A stretch of 38,421 nucleotides of DNA from Verrucomicrobiota bacterium (GCA_025350905.1 JANXWY010000070.1:1-38421), one strand, 5' to 3'; positions 1 to 8,730 are shown, numbered from the stretch's first letter. The notes: a model not told the origin generated them from the letters alone. Translations and numbers: made by a program.

Positions 1-302
1 CCGCCGCCGTGACGTCGGGCTTGCTTGCGGCGCGCATTGTCAACCAGGATGCGCCGCATGGCCTCCGCGGCGGCGGCGAAAAAGTGCGCGCGATTCTGCC
101 ATTCTGGCTGGTCGTCGCCACCCAGCCGCAGCCAGGCTTCATGGACCAGCGCTGTGGCTTGGAGTGTTTGACCGGGAGTTTCGTGCGCCATCCTCTGTGC
201 GGCGAGGTTACGCAGCGCTTCGTAGACGAGGGGCAGGAGTTCATTCGCCGCGTGCGGGTCGCCCTGCTCAATGCGCTGGAGGATGACGGTAAGTTCGCTC
301 AC
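1..302 (-). CDS. ECF-type RNA polymerase sigma factor, C-terminal part beyond left edge
   Basis: The reverse strand reads open from a GTG at 302 to the window edge, giving 100 codons. The translation starts VSELTVILQRIEQGD, continues ELLPLVYEALRNLAA and TALVHEAWLRL, and ends near FFAAAAEAMRRILVDNARR. This is the conserved region-2 pattern of the ECF sigma subfamily common in Planctomycetes, Verrucomicrobia and Acidobacteria (Sigma70_ECF type). Such factors direct RNA polymerase to alternative promoters. Region 4, the -35 binding helix, would lie outside the window. The GTG start fits the family's usual N-terminus; no clear Shine-Dalgarno site precedes it. The gene follows the barrel gene on the same strand after about 170 bases, with no evident functional link. 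The family call is firm; the regulon is unknown. Confidence 0.85.
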   Translation of the reverse strand, partial: MSELTVILQRIEQGDPHAANELLPLVYEALRNLAAQRMAHETPGQTLQATALVHEAWLRLGGDDQPEWQNRAHFFAAAAEAMRRILVDNARRKQARRHGG

Positions 303-470
303 CTGGGGGACTTTACTGCATTCCGCCGCCGGAAAGCAGCGCAGAATTTTGCCGTCCGCGTTCGTTTCCCGCCGCCCTTTATCCCGGGTTCTCGGCTCGG
401 TGCCCGCGCGCAGTTGGCCGCCGGCACCAACGAAGCCACGAAGGCGATTCAAGCCGACGCCCGCCTGCCT

Positions 471-1163
471 TCAAAAACTGCCACTTACGACCAAGCAAAT
501 GGATTGGAGGCAGATGGAATCAACCCCCACGCGAAAACTGCGACCATCCCACCAATCGACCTCCCAATTCTGGCGACTGGTGGCGAGGAAACGGTACATC
601 ACGCCGACATTCCATTGGTCACTAAATCGGTAACGCACCCCGCCGAAGGCTTGGAACGCCGGGACAAAATCCGTTCCGGATCCGTCGGGTTCAGTATAGG
701 AATAGCCATCGTAGTAGTTGCCGAAACTCAGGATACTGAGCGCCCCGCCGGCACCGACGCCGGCAATGGGCACGAGGCGGCCGCAAGGATATTCAACCAC
801 GACATTGGCCATCATCAGCATCTGCCAGAATTCGGAGTTCGGGTAGGACCAGTTGCCGACGGAGTCAACCGTATTAAAGGTCGAGCCCAATTCGGCTTCG
901 AGGGTCAGCCACGGCGTGACCCGATAACCGGCGGCGAGATCAAACTGCAATCCCGGCGACAGCTTCAGCTCCCCGCCACCGGTGACGGGACCACCAATTT
1001 CGGTAAGCTTGGCCGCCTCGGGAAAGGTGCCGCCAATATCAAACCGGACGCGCCACCTTTGCGCCAGCGAAGAACTTTCGTCCGCCACCGCGGCAAAGGC
1101 CAGACAACTCGTCGCGACCAAAACCAACATTTTGTTTTTTTCATCGCGATTCCTTTCAACCAT
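471..1163 (-). CDS. Outer-membrane beta-barrel protein (OmpA/opacity-like), start uncertain
   Basis: A protein of about 220-230 residues. A hydrophobic signal-like stretch (MLVLVATSCLAFAAVA) is followed by alternating aromatic/polar strands with Gly-rich turns such as AGVGAGGALS and FGGVRYRFSDQWNVGVMYRF. It ends in Phe, as many outer-membrane barrels do, so it probably sits in the outer membrane as a small 8-strand-type barrel. No closer function can be given. The start is odd. The best ribosome site (AGGA, 1151-1154) points to an ATG at 1144 in the wrong frame. In-frame choices are ATG 1163, which puts a charged MVERNRDEKNK stretch first, or ATG 1130, which begins directly at the hydrophobic core. 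One extra A in the seven-A run at 1135-1141 would join the good start to the signal peptide. The barrel call is fair; the start is unresolved. Confidence 0.7.
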   Translation of the reverse strand: MVERNRDEKNKMLVLVATSCLAFAAVADESSSLAQRWRVRFDIGGTFPEAAKLTEIGGPVTGGGELKLSPGLQFDLAAGYRVTPWLTLEAELGSTFNTVDSVGNWSYPNSEFWQMLMMANVVVEYPCGRLVPIAGVGAGGALSILSFGNYYDGYSYTEPDGSGTDFVPAFQAFGGVRYRFSDQWNVGVMYRFLATSRQNWEVDWWDGRSFRVGVDSICLQSICLVVSGSF

Positions 1164-1438
1164 GGTTCAGCCACACTGCGGTTCTATCATATTTTAATTG
1201 CCGGCCGTGCATTGATAAAACGGCGGCGCAAATTGAATCGCTTGATGAGAATCCGGTGAATCGGTAAGCGGCGGTGGAAATGTGCGGCGAGGGGCACTTG
1301 GGTTTCCGCTCCTCCAGGCGTGCAGACCACCTTGTCACCATCTATGAGCGGCGAAGCTAAGGACGCCGCTGTGAGCTATTAGCCCTGACCCCACCTTTGC
1401 CGAAAAAGTATATGCCGGTCGAAGTGCCAAAGGTGGTC
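1164..1438. other. Intergenic region between the barrel gene and nrdJ
   Basis: No gene is supported here. It holds a 9-bp perfect inverted repeat (CCACCTTTG at 1391-1399, CAAAGGTGG at 1428-1436) next to the nrdJ terminator. The reverse-strand text CAAAGGTGGGGTCAGG may be a dispersed repeat, but copies elsewhere cannot be seen in this window. The stretch must also carry the promoter of the barrel gene; no convincing -35/-10 pair was found. Confidence 0.4.
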
Positions 1439-1469
1439 AAAAAAGTGGCCTGAAGGTTAGTTCAGGCCA
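1439..1469 (-). terminator. Intrinsic terminator of the ribonucleotide reductase gene
   Basis: Perfect 9-bp inverted repeat (TGGCCTGAA / TTCAGGCCA, 1446-1454 and 1461-1469) with a 6-base loop. Read on the reverse strand it is followed by C and six T. It lies 30 bases after the nrdJ stop, the classic position and form of a factor-independent terminator. Confidence 0.85.
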
Positions 1470-1499
1470 TGTTTTAGGTAGTAAAAGTATTAAAAATTA

Positions 1500-4400
1500 C
1501 TAACTGCAACCAAGACTCTCGCCGCAGTTCAGGCACTTGTAGCAAGCGCCATTGCGCACGGCCACGTGACCGCAGTTTGGACACGTCGGCGCGTCCTGTT
1601 GAAAATGGGCCACGGAGTCGCTCAAGGACTTCATCCGCTGTTCGGCCGGCAGATGTCCGTTGCCGTTGCTGACGGTTTCTTCGAGGTCGAAGATATCAGT
1701 GTCTTCGGAGATCGGGAGTTCCGGCACCGGCCGGTTTACCTTTTTTTTTAACTCCTCCAGCAAGCCGGGCATGGCGAGTTCCGGTTGATTGCGCGGGGCC
1801 ACGTTGGCCTCGCGATAGCCGGGAACGAACTGCATGGCGAGCCAGCGAAAAACGTAATCGGTGATGGAGGTGGCGTTGCGGATTTCGGGATTCTTGGTAA
1901 ATCCGCTCGGCTCGAACCGCTGGTGCGCAAACTTCCGCACCAAGGCCTCGAGCGGCACACCGTACTGCAGCGCCATGCTCGTCAACGTGCCAATGCCGTC
2001 CATTAAACCGCCGATGGTGGAACCCTCCTTGGCCATCGTGATGAACAATTCCCCGGGCTGATGATCGGCAAACAGGCCCACCGTGAGGTACCCTTCGTGC
2101 CCGGCGATATCGAACTTGTGCGTCAGCGCCGTCCGGGTGTCGGTGAGCCGGCGCCGCAAGGGCTTGCCGGATTCGAGGCGCAATTTGGCGATCTCGGCCT
2201 CGAGTTCCTCTAGGCGCGCTTCCAGCGAAACCACGGCGGGCGCCGGGCTCTTATCGCCGGCCTCATTGGTTTTCTTGGTGTTGAGCGGTTGCGAACGCTT
2301 CGAGCCGTCGCGATAGATGGCCACGCACTTGAGTCCCATTTTCCAAGCCTCAACATAGGTGTTGCGGATTTCTTCGACCGTGCAATCGGTCGGCATATTG
2401 ACGGTCTTGGAAATCGCGCCACTGATGAAGGGCTGTGCGGCCGCCATCATCTGGAGGTGGGCGAGGTAACCGATGCTGCGCTGGCCGCGGAACGGCTTGA
2501 ACGCGCAATCAAACACCGGCAGATGCGCGGGTTTCAAGCCGCTGGCCACCGTGCCCCCGTTTTCCTCAACGTCTTCAATCGTGTCGAACTGTTCGACATG
2601 CGCGATGATGCTCTCGATCGCCTTGGGGCTGTAGCCGAGGCGGCGCAGGCCTTCGGGTACGGTGCGGTTGACAATTTTCAGCATGCCCCCACCCGCGAGC
2701 AATTTGTATTTCACCAGTGCGATGTCGGGTTCGACGCCGGTAGTGTCGCAGTCCATCAAAAATGCAATCGTGCCGGTCGGCGCGAGTACGGTGACTTGCG
2801 CGTTCCGATAACCCACCTGCTTGCCCCGCGCCAGGGCGCGATCCCAACACCGGCGGGCTTCCTCCTTGAGATAGCCAAATTCGGCGCTCGGATGAATGGT
2901 CTCGACGGCCGTGCGATGGAGTTTGATGACCCCCAGCATGGAATCCACGTTGTCCTTCTTCGCCGGTTTGCTGACGTGGGCGCAACGGGCGTCCCGATAG
3001 CCGGGGAACGGATCCATGGCCCCGGCGAGTTCGGCGCTTTGCTCGTAGGCGTGGCCGGTCATGATCGCGGTGATGGCTCCGGCGAGCGCCCGGCCTTCAT
3101 CGCTGTCATACGGCAAACCGTAGCTCATGCACAGCGAGCCGAGGTTCGCGAAGCCGAGTCCGAGAGTGCGGAAGATGTGCGAGTTTTCGGCGATTTCCTT
3201 GGTGGGATAGCAGGCGTTATCCACGAGGATTTCTTGCGCCGTGATGTAGATGCGGATGGCCGCCTTGAAGCGTTCGATATCGAATTTGCTGTCCTCGCGC
3301 TTGAATTTCATCAGGTTCAGCGAGGCGAGATTGCAGGCGGTGTTGTTGAGGAAAACGTATTCGCTGCACGGATTGGTCGAATGAATCGGCTCCGTCCCCT
3401 TGCAGGTGTGCCACTTTTCAATCGCGCCGTCGTATTGCATGCCGGGATCGCCGCAAATCCACGTCCCTTCGGCAATCTTGTAAAGCAGCTTCGCGGCATC
3501 CTTCTTCTCCAACGGTTTGCCGCTGGTGATGGAGCGCGTCCACCATTCCTGGCCGGCCAGGGCGGCTTCCATGAACGGATCGCCCGCCCGCACGGAGAGG
3601 TTTTCGTTCTGATACATCACGCTGCCATAGGCTTCGCCGTTGTATGAGCCGTCGTAGCCCTGCTCGATCAATGCCCACGCCTTGCGCTCTTCCTTTTGCT
3701 TCGCGTCAATGAACTCTTCGATGTCGCCATGCCAGTCGCGCAGCGTGTTCATCTTCGCAGCCCGCCGGGTTTTGCCGCCGGATTTGACCACGTTCGCCAC
3801 CTGGTCGTAAACTTTCAGGAATGACATCGGGCCGCTGGGGCGGCCGCCGCCGCTGAGTTTTTCACGCGCCGAACGAATCGGCGAAAGGTCCGTGCCCGTC
3901 CCGGAGCCAAACTTGAAGAGCATCGCCTCAGCATGGGCGAGCTTCATGATGCTTTCCATGTTGTCATCCACGGACTGGATGAAGCACGCGCTACACTGCG
4001 GATATTCGTATTGGGTGCGGGCGCGCTCGGCTTCGCGGCGCTTGGGGTTGTAATACCAGTTACCTTTGCCGGAGTTTTTGCCGACGCCGTATTGATGGTG
4101 CAAACCGACATTAAACCACACCGGGGAATTGAACGCCCCGAACTGGTTCACGGACAGCCAGGTCAGTTCATCGTAAAACACTTCGCCATCCGCCTTGCTG
4201 AAATAGCCATCCTTCACGCCCCAATCGGCGATGGTGCGGGCGATGCGACGGATCAGCTGGCGCACGGAGGTCTCGCGCTCGGACGTGTGTTGCTCGCCGT
4301 AAAAGTATTTGGACACGACCACCTTGGTCGCGAGCACCGACCAGGCCTTCGGCACTTCCACGTTTTCCTGCTTAAAAATCACCTTGCCGCCATCGTCGGT

Positions 4401-4598
4401 GATCTCCGCGGTGCGGCAATCCCATTCGACTTGATCGAAGGGTTTTACTTTGGCATCGCTGAAGACGCGCTTGATGGGCAGTGACCGGCCGGTTTCGGCC
4501 GCTTCCCGAGTTCCGGGGCGTGTGGCGGAGACCGGGGTGGGCCGGCGCCGGGTGGAGGAGGAATTTGCCGTCAAAACATCTTCGCGAGCATCAATCAT
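1500..4598 (-). CDS. nrdJ: Adenosylcobalamin-dependent (class II) ribonucleotide reductase
   Basis: Reduces ribonucleoside diphosphates to deoxyribonucleotides in the cytoplasm, using coenzyme B12 instead of an oxygen-dependent radical subunit. The 1032-residue product has the NrdJ layout. A variable N-terminus is followed by the reductase barrel with the first redox cysteine in PQCSACF. The substrate and radical site NPCSE carries Cys about residue 411, encoded at 3366-3368. The second redox cysteine is in NNTACNLASLNL. The C-terminal tail holds four cysteines in two CxxC pairs (CPNCG and CLNCG) plus further cysteines, the metal-binding or redox tail usual in long NrdJ proteins. ATG 4598 is preferred to the in-frame ATG at 4631, because AAAGAA lies just upstream and the extra 11 residues look unstructured. 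It is monocistronic with its own terminator. No NrdR box or cobalamin riboswitch was recognised upstream. Identification is very secure. Confidence 0.96.
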   Translation of the reverse strand: MIDAREDVLTANSSSTRRRPTPVSATRPGTREAAETGRSLPIKRVFSDAKVKPFDQVEWDCRTAEITDDGGKVIFKQENVEVPKAWSVLATKVVVSKYFYGEQHTSERETSVRQLIRRIARTIADWGVKDGYFSKADGEVFYDELTWLSVNQFGAFNSPVWFNVGLHHQYGVGKNSGKGNWYYNPKRREAERARTQYEYPQCSACFIQSVDDNMESIMKLAHAEAMLFKFGSGTGTDLSPIRSAREKLSGGGRPSGPMSFLKVYDQVANVVKSGGKTRRAAKMNTLRDWHGDIEEFIDAKQKEERKAWALIEQGYDGSYNGEAYGSVMYQNENLSVRAGDPFMEAALAGQEWWTRSITSGKPLEKKDAAKLLYKIAEGTWICGDPGMQYDGAIEKWHTCKGTEPIHSTNPCSEYVFLNNTACNLASLNLMKFKREDSKFDIERFKAAIRIYITAQEILVDNACYPTKEIAENSHIFRTLGLGFANLGSLCMSYGLPYDSDEGRALAGAITAIMTGHAYEQSAELAGAMDPFPGYRDARCAHVSKPAKKDNVDSMLGVIKLHRTAVETIHPSAEFGYLKEEARRCWDRALARGKQVGYRNAQVTVLAPTGTIAFLMDCDTTGVEPDIALVKYKLLAGGGMLKIVNRTVPEGLRRLGYSPKAIESIIAHVEQFDTIEDVEENGGTVASGLKPAHLPVFDCAFKPFRGQRSIGYLAHLQMMAAAQPFISGAISKTVNMPTDCTVEEIRNTYVEAWKMGLKCVAIYRDGSKRSQPLNTKKTNEAGDKSPAPAVVSLEARLEELEAEIAKLRLESGKPLRRRLTDTRTALTHKFDIAGHEGYLTVGLFADHQPGELFITMAKEGSTIGGLMDGIGTLTSMALQYGVPLEALVRKFAHQRFEPSGFTKNPEIRNATSITDYVFRWLAMQFVPGYREANVAPRNQPELAMPGLLEELKKKVNRPVPELPISEDTDIFDLEETVSNGNGHLPAEQRMKSLSDSVAHFQQDAPTCPNCGHVAVRNGACYKCLNCGESLGCS

Positions 4599-5242
4599 AG
4601 TATTTCTTTGGGTTGAAATTTTTCCGTGCATCCGGCACGACGAGCCGAGGATAAAACTATCACAATAAAAGCAATAAATTCACAATTTCCTCAGCGAGCC
4701 GGGCGTTTTTTTAGACACGAAGTTCCCCCATTAGTGGTGGAACGCGCGTATCTTGCTACCACTGCTTGTATGGCTCAAGATATTTTTTCAAAAATAATTA
4801 CCCCGAGATACTCCCAATGGCACGTCATTCGAATCGCTCGCCAATTAGGCGTTTTTGCGGAGTTATTCCCACCGGTGAATAACCCACGAGGGGAGAACTT
4901 TTGCGACAGGTTATGGAGGGATCTGGAAACACGATGAGTTTGATAAAAAACGGAGCGCCGAACCCAAATCGGCCGGCCAAAAGAAATTCAACCCTTGATT
5001 ATGGCGCATCGACTCAGCGCGTTCGTCGTGCCGGCCCCAAAGGCAACCGAAGTTGCTGGGTGAGGTTGGTGTCAGGAGCGCGCTTGCCGCCACGGTCCAA
5101 ACCGTGGGGTGAGCGATAACTACCTTGGTTGCGGGGGCCACCGAATGCCGTTCCGCGACCGCTATGCACCAGCTCCCGAGCGCGCGAACTACGCTGGTGC
5201 ATTTCTGAACTGCCCCAACCAGTGTCCGGGGTCGAGCGGGGT
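4599..5242. other. Intergenic region between nrdJ and der
   Basis: About 640 bases with no supported gene; short open frames here lack ribosome sites or recognisable protein character. The AT-rich part near 4640-4830 should contain the nrdJ promoter on the reverse strand, but no confident boxes can be named. Two inverted repeats are visible: CCACGGT/ACCGTGG at 5090-5107 with a 4-base loop, and a longer pair at 5164-5212 just beyond the der stop. Confidence 0.5.
5164..5212 (-). terminator. Inverted repeat downstream of der, possible terminator
   Basis: Perfect 10-bp arms (ATGCACCAGC at 5164-5173 and GCTGGTGCAT at 5203-5212) separated by 29 GC-rich bases. The repeat starts about 30 bases after the der stop on the reverse strand. 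No T-run follows, so it could be a Rho-assisted end, an mRNA stabiliser or a dispersed palindromic repeat instead. Confidence 0.4.
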
Positions 5243-6841
5243 TTAGGCCTGGGTGCTCCGCGGTTTATTTTTGTCGCGGTGAAAGCTGAAACTCTTGCCG
5301 CTCCGTTTGGGCCGCACCCCCGCCTTGAACGGCTTATCCTTGTGAAATTTCCGCAGCGGCTCGATGGTCTTGGGCCGCGCTTTCGGCACCAGGATGATCG
5401 GACATCCTTCGTAACCGAACGCCTTCCGCAAATCGCCGGCGAGATGCTTTTTATAGGCGTCGGAAAAGAGTTCATCGCGATTCACAAACATCAGGAACGT
5501 CGGCGGCGATTGGCGGACTTGGGTGGCGTAATAGAACTTCAGGCGGTGCCCCGCCGCGCTGACCGGCTGCCGGCGCTCCACGGCGTCCTGGATGGTGCGG
5601 TTGAGCAACGCCGTGGGAATTTTCTGCTGCAATTGCGCAGCCACGTAGCGCACGGCTTCCAACAACCGATCCAGATGAAAACCGGACTTCGCCGAGGTAA
5701 AAATCACCGGCGCATAATCGAGGAAAAACAATTTCTCCTGTACCCAGGCGCCAAATTCACCGAGCATGGTCAGCGGGTTCTCATTCCCCTCGCGCCGCAG
5801 CTTTTTGTTGCGCCGCGCGATTTCTTCCGTGCGGGCCACGCGGACGGACTGCTCGTAAATATCCCACTTGTTGACCACCACGATGCAGGCCTTGCGCGCT
5901 TCGACGATCCGGTCGGCGATCTTTTTGTCCTGTTCGAGAATGCCGCTCTCCGCATCCAACACCAGCACGGCGATGTCGCACCGCGCGATGGACTCCTCGG
6001 AACGTTGCACGCTGAAGAACTCGACGGAATCCCCCACCCGCCGCGTTTTGCGCATGCCCGCCGTATCAATCAACACATATTTTTGCCGCACCCCGTCGGT
6101 CTCGACCTCAAACGGCACGTCCACCGCGTCGCGGGTCGTGCCCGGGATTTCGCTGACGATGACGCGCTCCGATTGGGTGAGCGCATTAATGATCGAGGAT
6201 TTGCCGACGTTAGGGCGACCCACGATGGCCAGTTTCAATGGGCCCCGTGGCTTCCGTGGAAGCGGCGGGTCCTCTTCCGCGCCTTCCGTGAGATCGGCTG
6301 GCTCCGCCACCGGCGCCGCGGCTTCCGGCGTGTACGCCGGCAACAACCGCACGGCTTCCTGCATCAAGTTATCAATCCCCTCGCCATGAATTGCCGTGAC
6401 GGGGAAAACCTTTTCGAAACCAAGCTGCGAGAACTCGGCGGCTTGGGCTTCGACTCGGTACGTGTCCACTTTGTTGACCGCCACCAGCACGGGCTTGCCG
6501 CAGAGCCGGAGGCGTTGGGCGACTTCCCGATCCAACGGCACAATACCTTCCTGCACATTGGCGACGAGGATGATGACGTTGGCCGCTTCGATGGCGAGTT
6601 CCACCTGCCCGACCGTGGCCTTGACGATGATGTCGCTGGATTTTTCCCGGCGCAACAGACCGATCCCGCCGGTGTCCACGAGCGTGAAGGGGCGTCCGCG
6701 CCATTCCGCTTCGGCGCTCACCCGGTCGCGCGTGACGCCTGGTTCGTCATGCACAATGGCCAGCCGTCGCCGGATGATGCGATTGAACAGGGCGGACTTG
6801 CCGACATTGGGACGGCCGACGATGGCGATTAGACCTGACAT
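5243..6841 (-). CDS. der: Ribosome biogenesis GTPase Der (EngA)
   Basis: Essential double GTPase that acts in maturation of the 50S ribosomal subunit. The 532-residue product has two consecutive G domains, each with the P-loop GRPNVGKS (first at residues 9-16, second near residue 208). The first also shows PGVTRD, DTGG and NKVD; the second shows PGTTRD, DTAG and NKWD. A C-terminal KH-like domain (about 390-510) follows. The linker between G domains is long and acidic/proline-rich (near residues 172-200), and the C-terminus is a basic tail rich in Lys and Arg, so the protein is longer than the usual 430-500 residues. The start is set at ATG 6841, because MSGLIAIVGRPNVGKS is the canonical N-terminus; the frame stays open upstream but there opposes the next gene. 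Confidence 0.95.
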   Translation of the reverse strand: MSGLIAIVGRPNVGKSALFNRIIRRRLAIVHDEPGVTRDRVSAEAEWRGRPFTLVDTGGIGLLRREKSSDIIVKATVGQVELAIEAANVIILVANVQEGIVPLDREVAQRLRLCGKPVLVAVNKVDTYRVEAQAAEFSQLGFEKVFPVTAIHGEGIDNLMQEAVRLLPAYTPEAAAPVAEPADLTEGAEEDPPLPRKPRGPLKLAIVGRPNVGKSSIINALTQSERVIVSEIPGTTRDAVDVPFEVETDGVRQKYVLIDTAGMRKTRRVGDSVEFFSVQRSEESIARCDIAVLVLDAESGILEQDKKIADRIVEARKACIVVVNKWDIYEQSVRVARTEEIARRNKKLRREGNENPLTMLGEFGAWVQEKLFFLDYAPVIFTSAKSGFHLDRLLEAVRYVAAQLQQKIPTALLNRTIQDAVERRQPVSAAGHRLKFYYATQVRQSPPTFLMFVNRDELFSDAYKKHLAGDLRKAFGYEGCPIILVPKARPKTIEPLRKFHKDKPFKAGVRPKRSGKSFSFHRDKNKPRSTQA

Positions 6842-6997
6842 ACACTCAGAATGCCGTAAAGCGCCGGGGCGAGAAAGGCAAATGCGTGGCAGTCCGCAAG
6901 CTGCCGGGGATAGGGCTTGCTTTTGTCGGTCGTTCTGCAACAAAGGCAGCCGCAAACCCGTTGCGGATTGGGGTCTCGCCGAAAATAAAAACCAACT

Positions 6998-7005
6998 GCT
7001 AAAAT
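6998..7005 (+). promoter_or_regulatory. Candidate extended -10 promoter element
   Basis: TGC at 6997-6999 directly precedes TAAAAT at 7000-7005, a 5/6 match to the sigma-70 -10 box with an upstream TG. No good -35 is seen. The ATG at 7016 lies ten bases beyond, so a transcript from here would have almost no leader. This agrees with the lack of a Shine-Dalgarno site. Confidence 0.4.
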
Positions 7006-7015
7006 CAAAACCACC

Positions 7016-7387
7016 ATGAACGAAACAGCCACCAACGCCGCCGCCACGGGGCTCAGCCTCGCCGCGCTCGGATCCATATTGCTCGTCGCCCTGGCCCTCT
7101 ACGTCTTCACCTGCTTTTGCCTCAAACTTATTTGCGAGAAATGCGGGGTGAATCCCGGCGTCCTGATCTGGATTCCCATCGTTCAAATCCTGCCGTTGCT
7201 CCAGGTGGCGGGGATGGCCCCGTGGATGTTGATCTTGTTCCTCATTCCGTTCGTGAACTTCGTAATCGGAATCATGCTGTGGGCAAAAATTTGTGCCGCT
7301 CGGGGTAAGAGTCCCTGGCTGGTCATCCTGATGTTCATCCCGGTCGTGAACATCGCCTTCATCCCTTACCTCGCGTTTTCGGAGTAA
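7016..7387 (+). CDS. Small multi-pass membrane protein, DUF5684-like
   Basis: A 123-residue hydrophobic protein with about four membrane segments, near residues 14-36, 47-62, 66-88 and 100-119. Short basic or polar loops contain the single KSPW and the cytoplasmic-looking CLKLICEKCGVNPG. The Trp/Pro-rich segments VLIWIPIVQILPLL and VILMFIPVVNIAFIPY resemble the DUF5684 family of small inner-membrane proteins, whose function is unknown. It is divergent from der and convergent with the TPR gene, so it is a single transcription unit. There is no ribosome site before the ATG; see the promoter candidate just upstream. The membrane call is secure, the family assignment tentative. Confidence 0.7.
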   Translation: MNETATNAAATGLSLAALGSILLVALALYVFTCFCLKLICEKCGVNPGVLIWIPIVQILPLLQVAGMAPWMLILFLIPFVNFVIGIMLWAKICAARGKSPWLVILMFIPVVNIAFIPYLAFSE

Positions 7388-7533
7388 GGGGCTACGGGAG
7401 ACAGATAGGTCGCGGACGAGGAGGGGCAATTGAAGGTGGCGAGCAAGCCGGAGCTCTTGGTCTTCCTCGTAATCCTAAGCTCCCCGTCTGCTGCCAACCC
7501 GCGGACCTGCCAATTGCGTTTAAGAGTTGAGGC

Positions 7534-7620
7534 GTAGCAGCCGACGTAAGGAGGCTCTGACTTTCCTCTGTCCTCCGCCCTCCGCCTTCTGAGTTTGAGC
7601 CTCCTCACGTCGGCTGCTAC
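7534..7620. repeat. Long inverted repeat between convergent genes
   Basis: Arms of 24 bases (7534-7557 and 7597-7620) pair at 23 of 24 positions across a 39-base pyrimidine-rich loop. The arm begins GTAGCAGCCGACGTAAGG and its partner ends CGTCGGCTGCTAC. It sits between the convergent ends of the membrane-protein gene (7387) and the TPR gene (7628). It could end transcription from both sides or be a small mobile palindromic element. No transposase is nearby. Confidence 0.8.
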
Positions 7621-7627
7621 GTGACCT

Positions 7628-8401
7628 CTACGGCAATTTCCGGATCAAACGCTTCGCCTGATTTACCCAAACACGATCGCGCCGGCGTTGGTAGGTCGGG
7701 GCGTGGGGATCCTCCGCCAGCACGTCTTTGAGTTCGGTGCGGGCAAGGTCCGGCTGGCCTTTGGCGAAATAAAGTTCTGCCAGCTGAACTTTCGCGCGCG
7801 GATAAGCATGATTGGCCGTGACGTGTTGCCAGACGCCGAGGGCGTTGTCGGTTTCGCCGAGCGCGGTAAGAGTTTCCGCGAAAGCCATGGTGGTGTGGCC
7901 GTAGTCGTGTTTCGGATTTTCCCGCACCACGCCTTCCAATAATGGCTTCGCCTCGGCGGCGCGCTTCTGGCGGAGCAGGCATTGGCCGAGATGGGCGCGC
8001 GTGTCGAGATCCTGTCCGTCGCGCTCCAGCGCGGCGCGATAACAGGCCTCGGCCTTCGGGAGATTGCCCTGCTGAAAATAAACGTCCCCGAGCTGCGAGT
8101 GATGATGCGCCTTGTCGAGGTGATAAATCTGGGCCTGCAGCTCCTTGATGCGGCGGCGATTCTGCGCGCCGGGCAGTTCAAAACCCCGCGTGGCAGGTGA
8201 ATCGCGGAACATGTAGAAAAAATACCAGAGCGTCGAAATCCCGGGAAAAATTAGCAGGATCCCCACCCACACCCATTCCCGACGACGGATCGCGTCCACA
8301 ATCATCCAGAGATTGAACAGTCCCACCAGTGCCGCACCTCCGAGGTAAAGCCAGGATTGAACATGATACACTTCTGAGACGGCCGAGTCGGGGGAGCCCA
8401 T
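7628..8401 (-). CDS. Membrane-anchored tetratricopeptide repeat protein
   Basis: About 257 residues from ATG 8401. The N-terminus carries two membrane segments (SWLYLGGAALVGLFNLWMIV and WVWVGILLIFPGISTLWYFF). Next comes a helical linker (RRRIKELQAQIYHLDKA), then TPR-like helix pairs: LGDVYFQQGNLPKAEACYRAAL, AHLGQCLLRQKRAAEAKPLL, AFAETLTALGETDNALGVW and AELYFAKGQPDLARTEL. TPR domains bind other proteins, so this is probably an inner-membrane scaffold with a soluble repeat domain. The function is unknown. The frame opens further upstream to 8503, but that stretch looks unlike protein-coding sequence and the first membrane segment is close to ATG 8401. No ribosome site is evident. The gene ends against the inverted repeat at 7534-7620. 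Confidence 0.8.
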   Translation of the reverse strand: MGSPDSAVSEVYHVQSWLYLGGAALVGLFNLWMIVDAIRRREWVWVGILLIFPGISTLWYFFYMFRDSPATRGFELPGAQNRRRIKELQAQIYHLDKAHHHSQLGDVYFQQGNLPKAEACYRAALERDGQDLDTRAHLGQCLLRQKRAAEAKPLLEGVVRENPKHDYGHTTMAFAETLTALGETDNALGVWQHVTANHAYPRAKVQLAELYFAKGQPDLARTELKDVLAEDPHAPTYQRRRDRVWVNQAKRLIRKLP

Positions 8402-8730
8402 GCGCGAGGCTAAAACATCCCGCGTCGCGCTGGCAAACAAACTTTGTCCGGGTTGGCAGTGCAAAGCTGCGCTGGGTTCGAACCTGGCTTGGACCCGCTT
8501 CAAACCGATCAGGGAGGCGGCCGTCCGGCGCTCACCGTTCCCAGAGGCAAGGCTGGGAAAACTTGCTTGACGCCCGCTCCCACCAGTTGAAAATCATTGG
8601 CGATGAGCGCGACACAAAGGCCATTCGCCGGGAGTCGCGCGCGTCGGGAAACCAGATTTCGCTTCGTACTGGGGACGGATTATTATCGCGCGTTCAACGA
8701 ATTGTTTGGGCCAGAGAAAAAAGAGATAAC

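Noticed and set aside
9-1259. Long forward open frame opposite the sigma factor and barrel genes
   Set aside because: It runs antisense to two recognisable proteins and has no domain character of its own; a typical GC-rich shadow frame.
2289-3647. 452-codon forward frame inside nrdJ
   Set aside because: Antisense to a certain gene; composition mirrors the nrdJ codons.
4626-4937. 103-codon forward frame upstream of nrdJ
   Set aside because: Overlaps the nrdJ leader, no ribosome site, no recognisable protein features.
4599-4940. Cobalamin riboswitch or NrdR box before nrdJ
   Set aside because: A B12-dependent enzyme makes one plausible, but neither a B12-box nor paired NrdR boxes could be found; the only CCACTG-like text lies on the wrong strand.
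5129-6832. 567-codon forward frame opposite der
   Set aside because: Antisense to der across its full length, no motif of its own.
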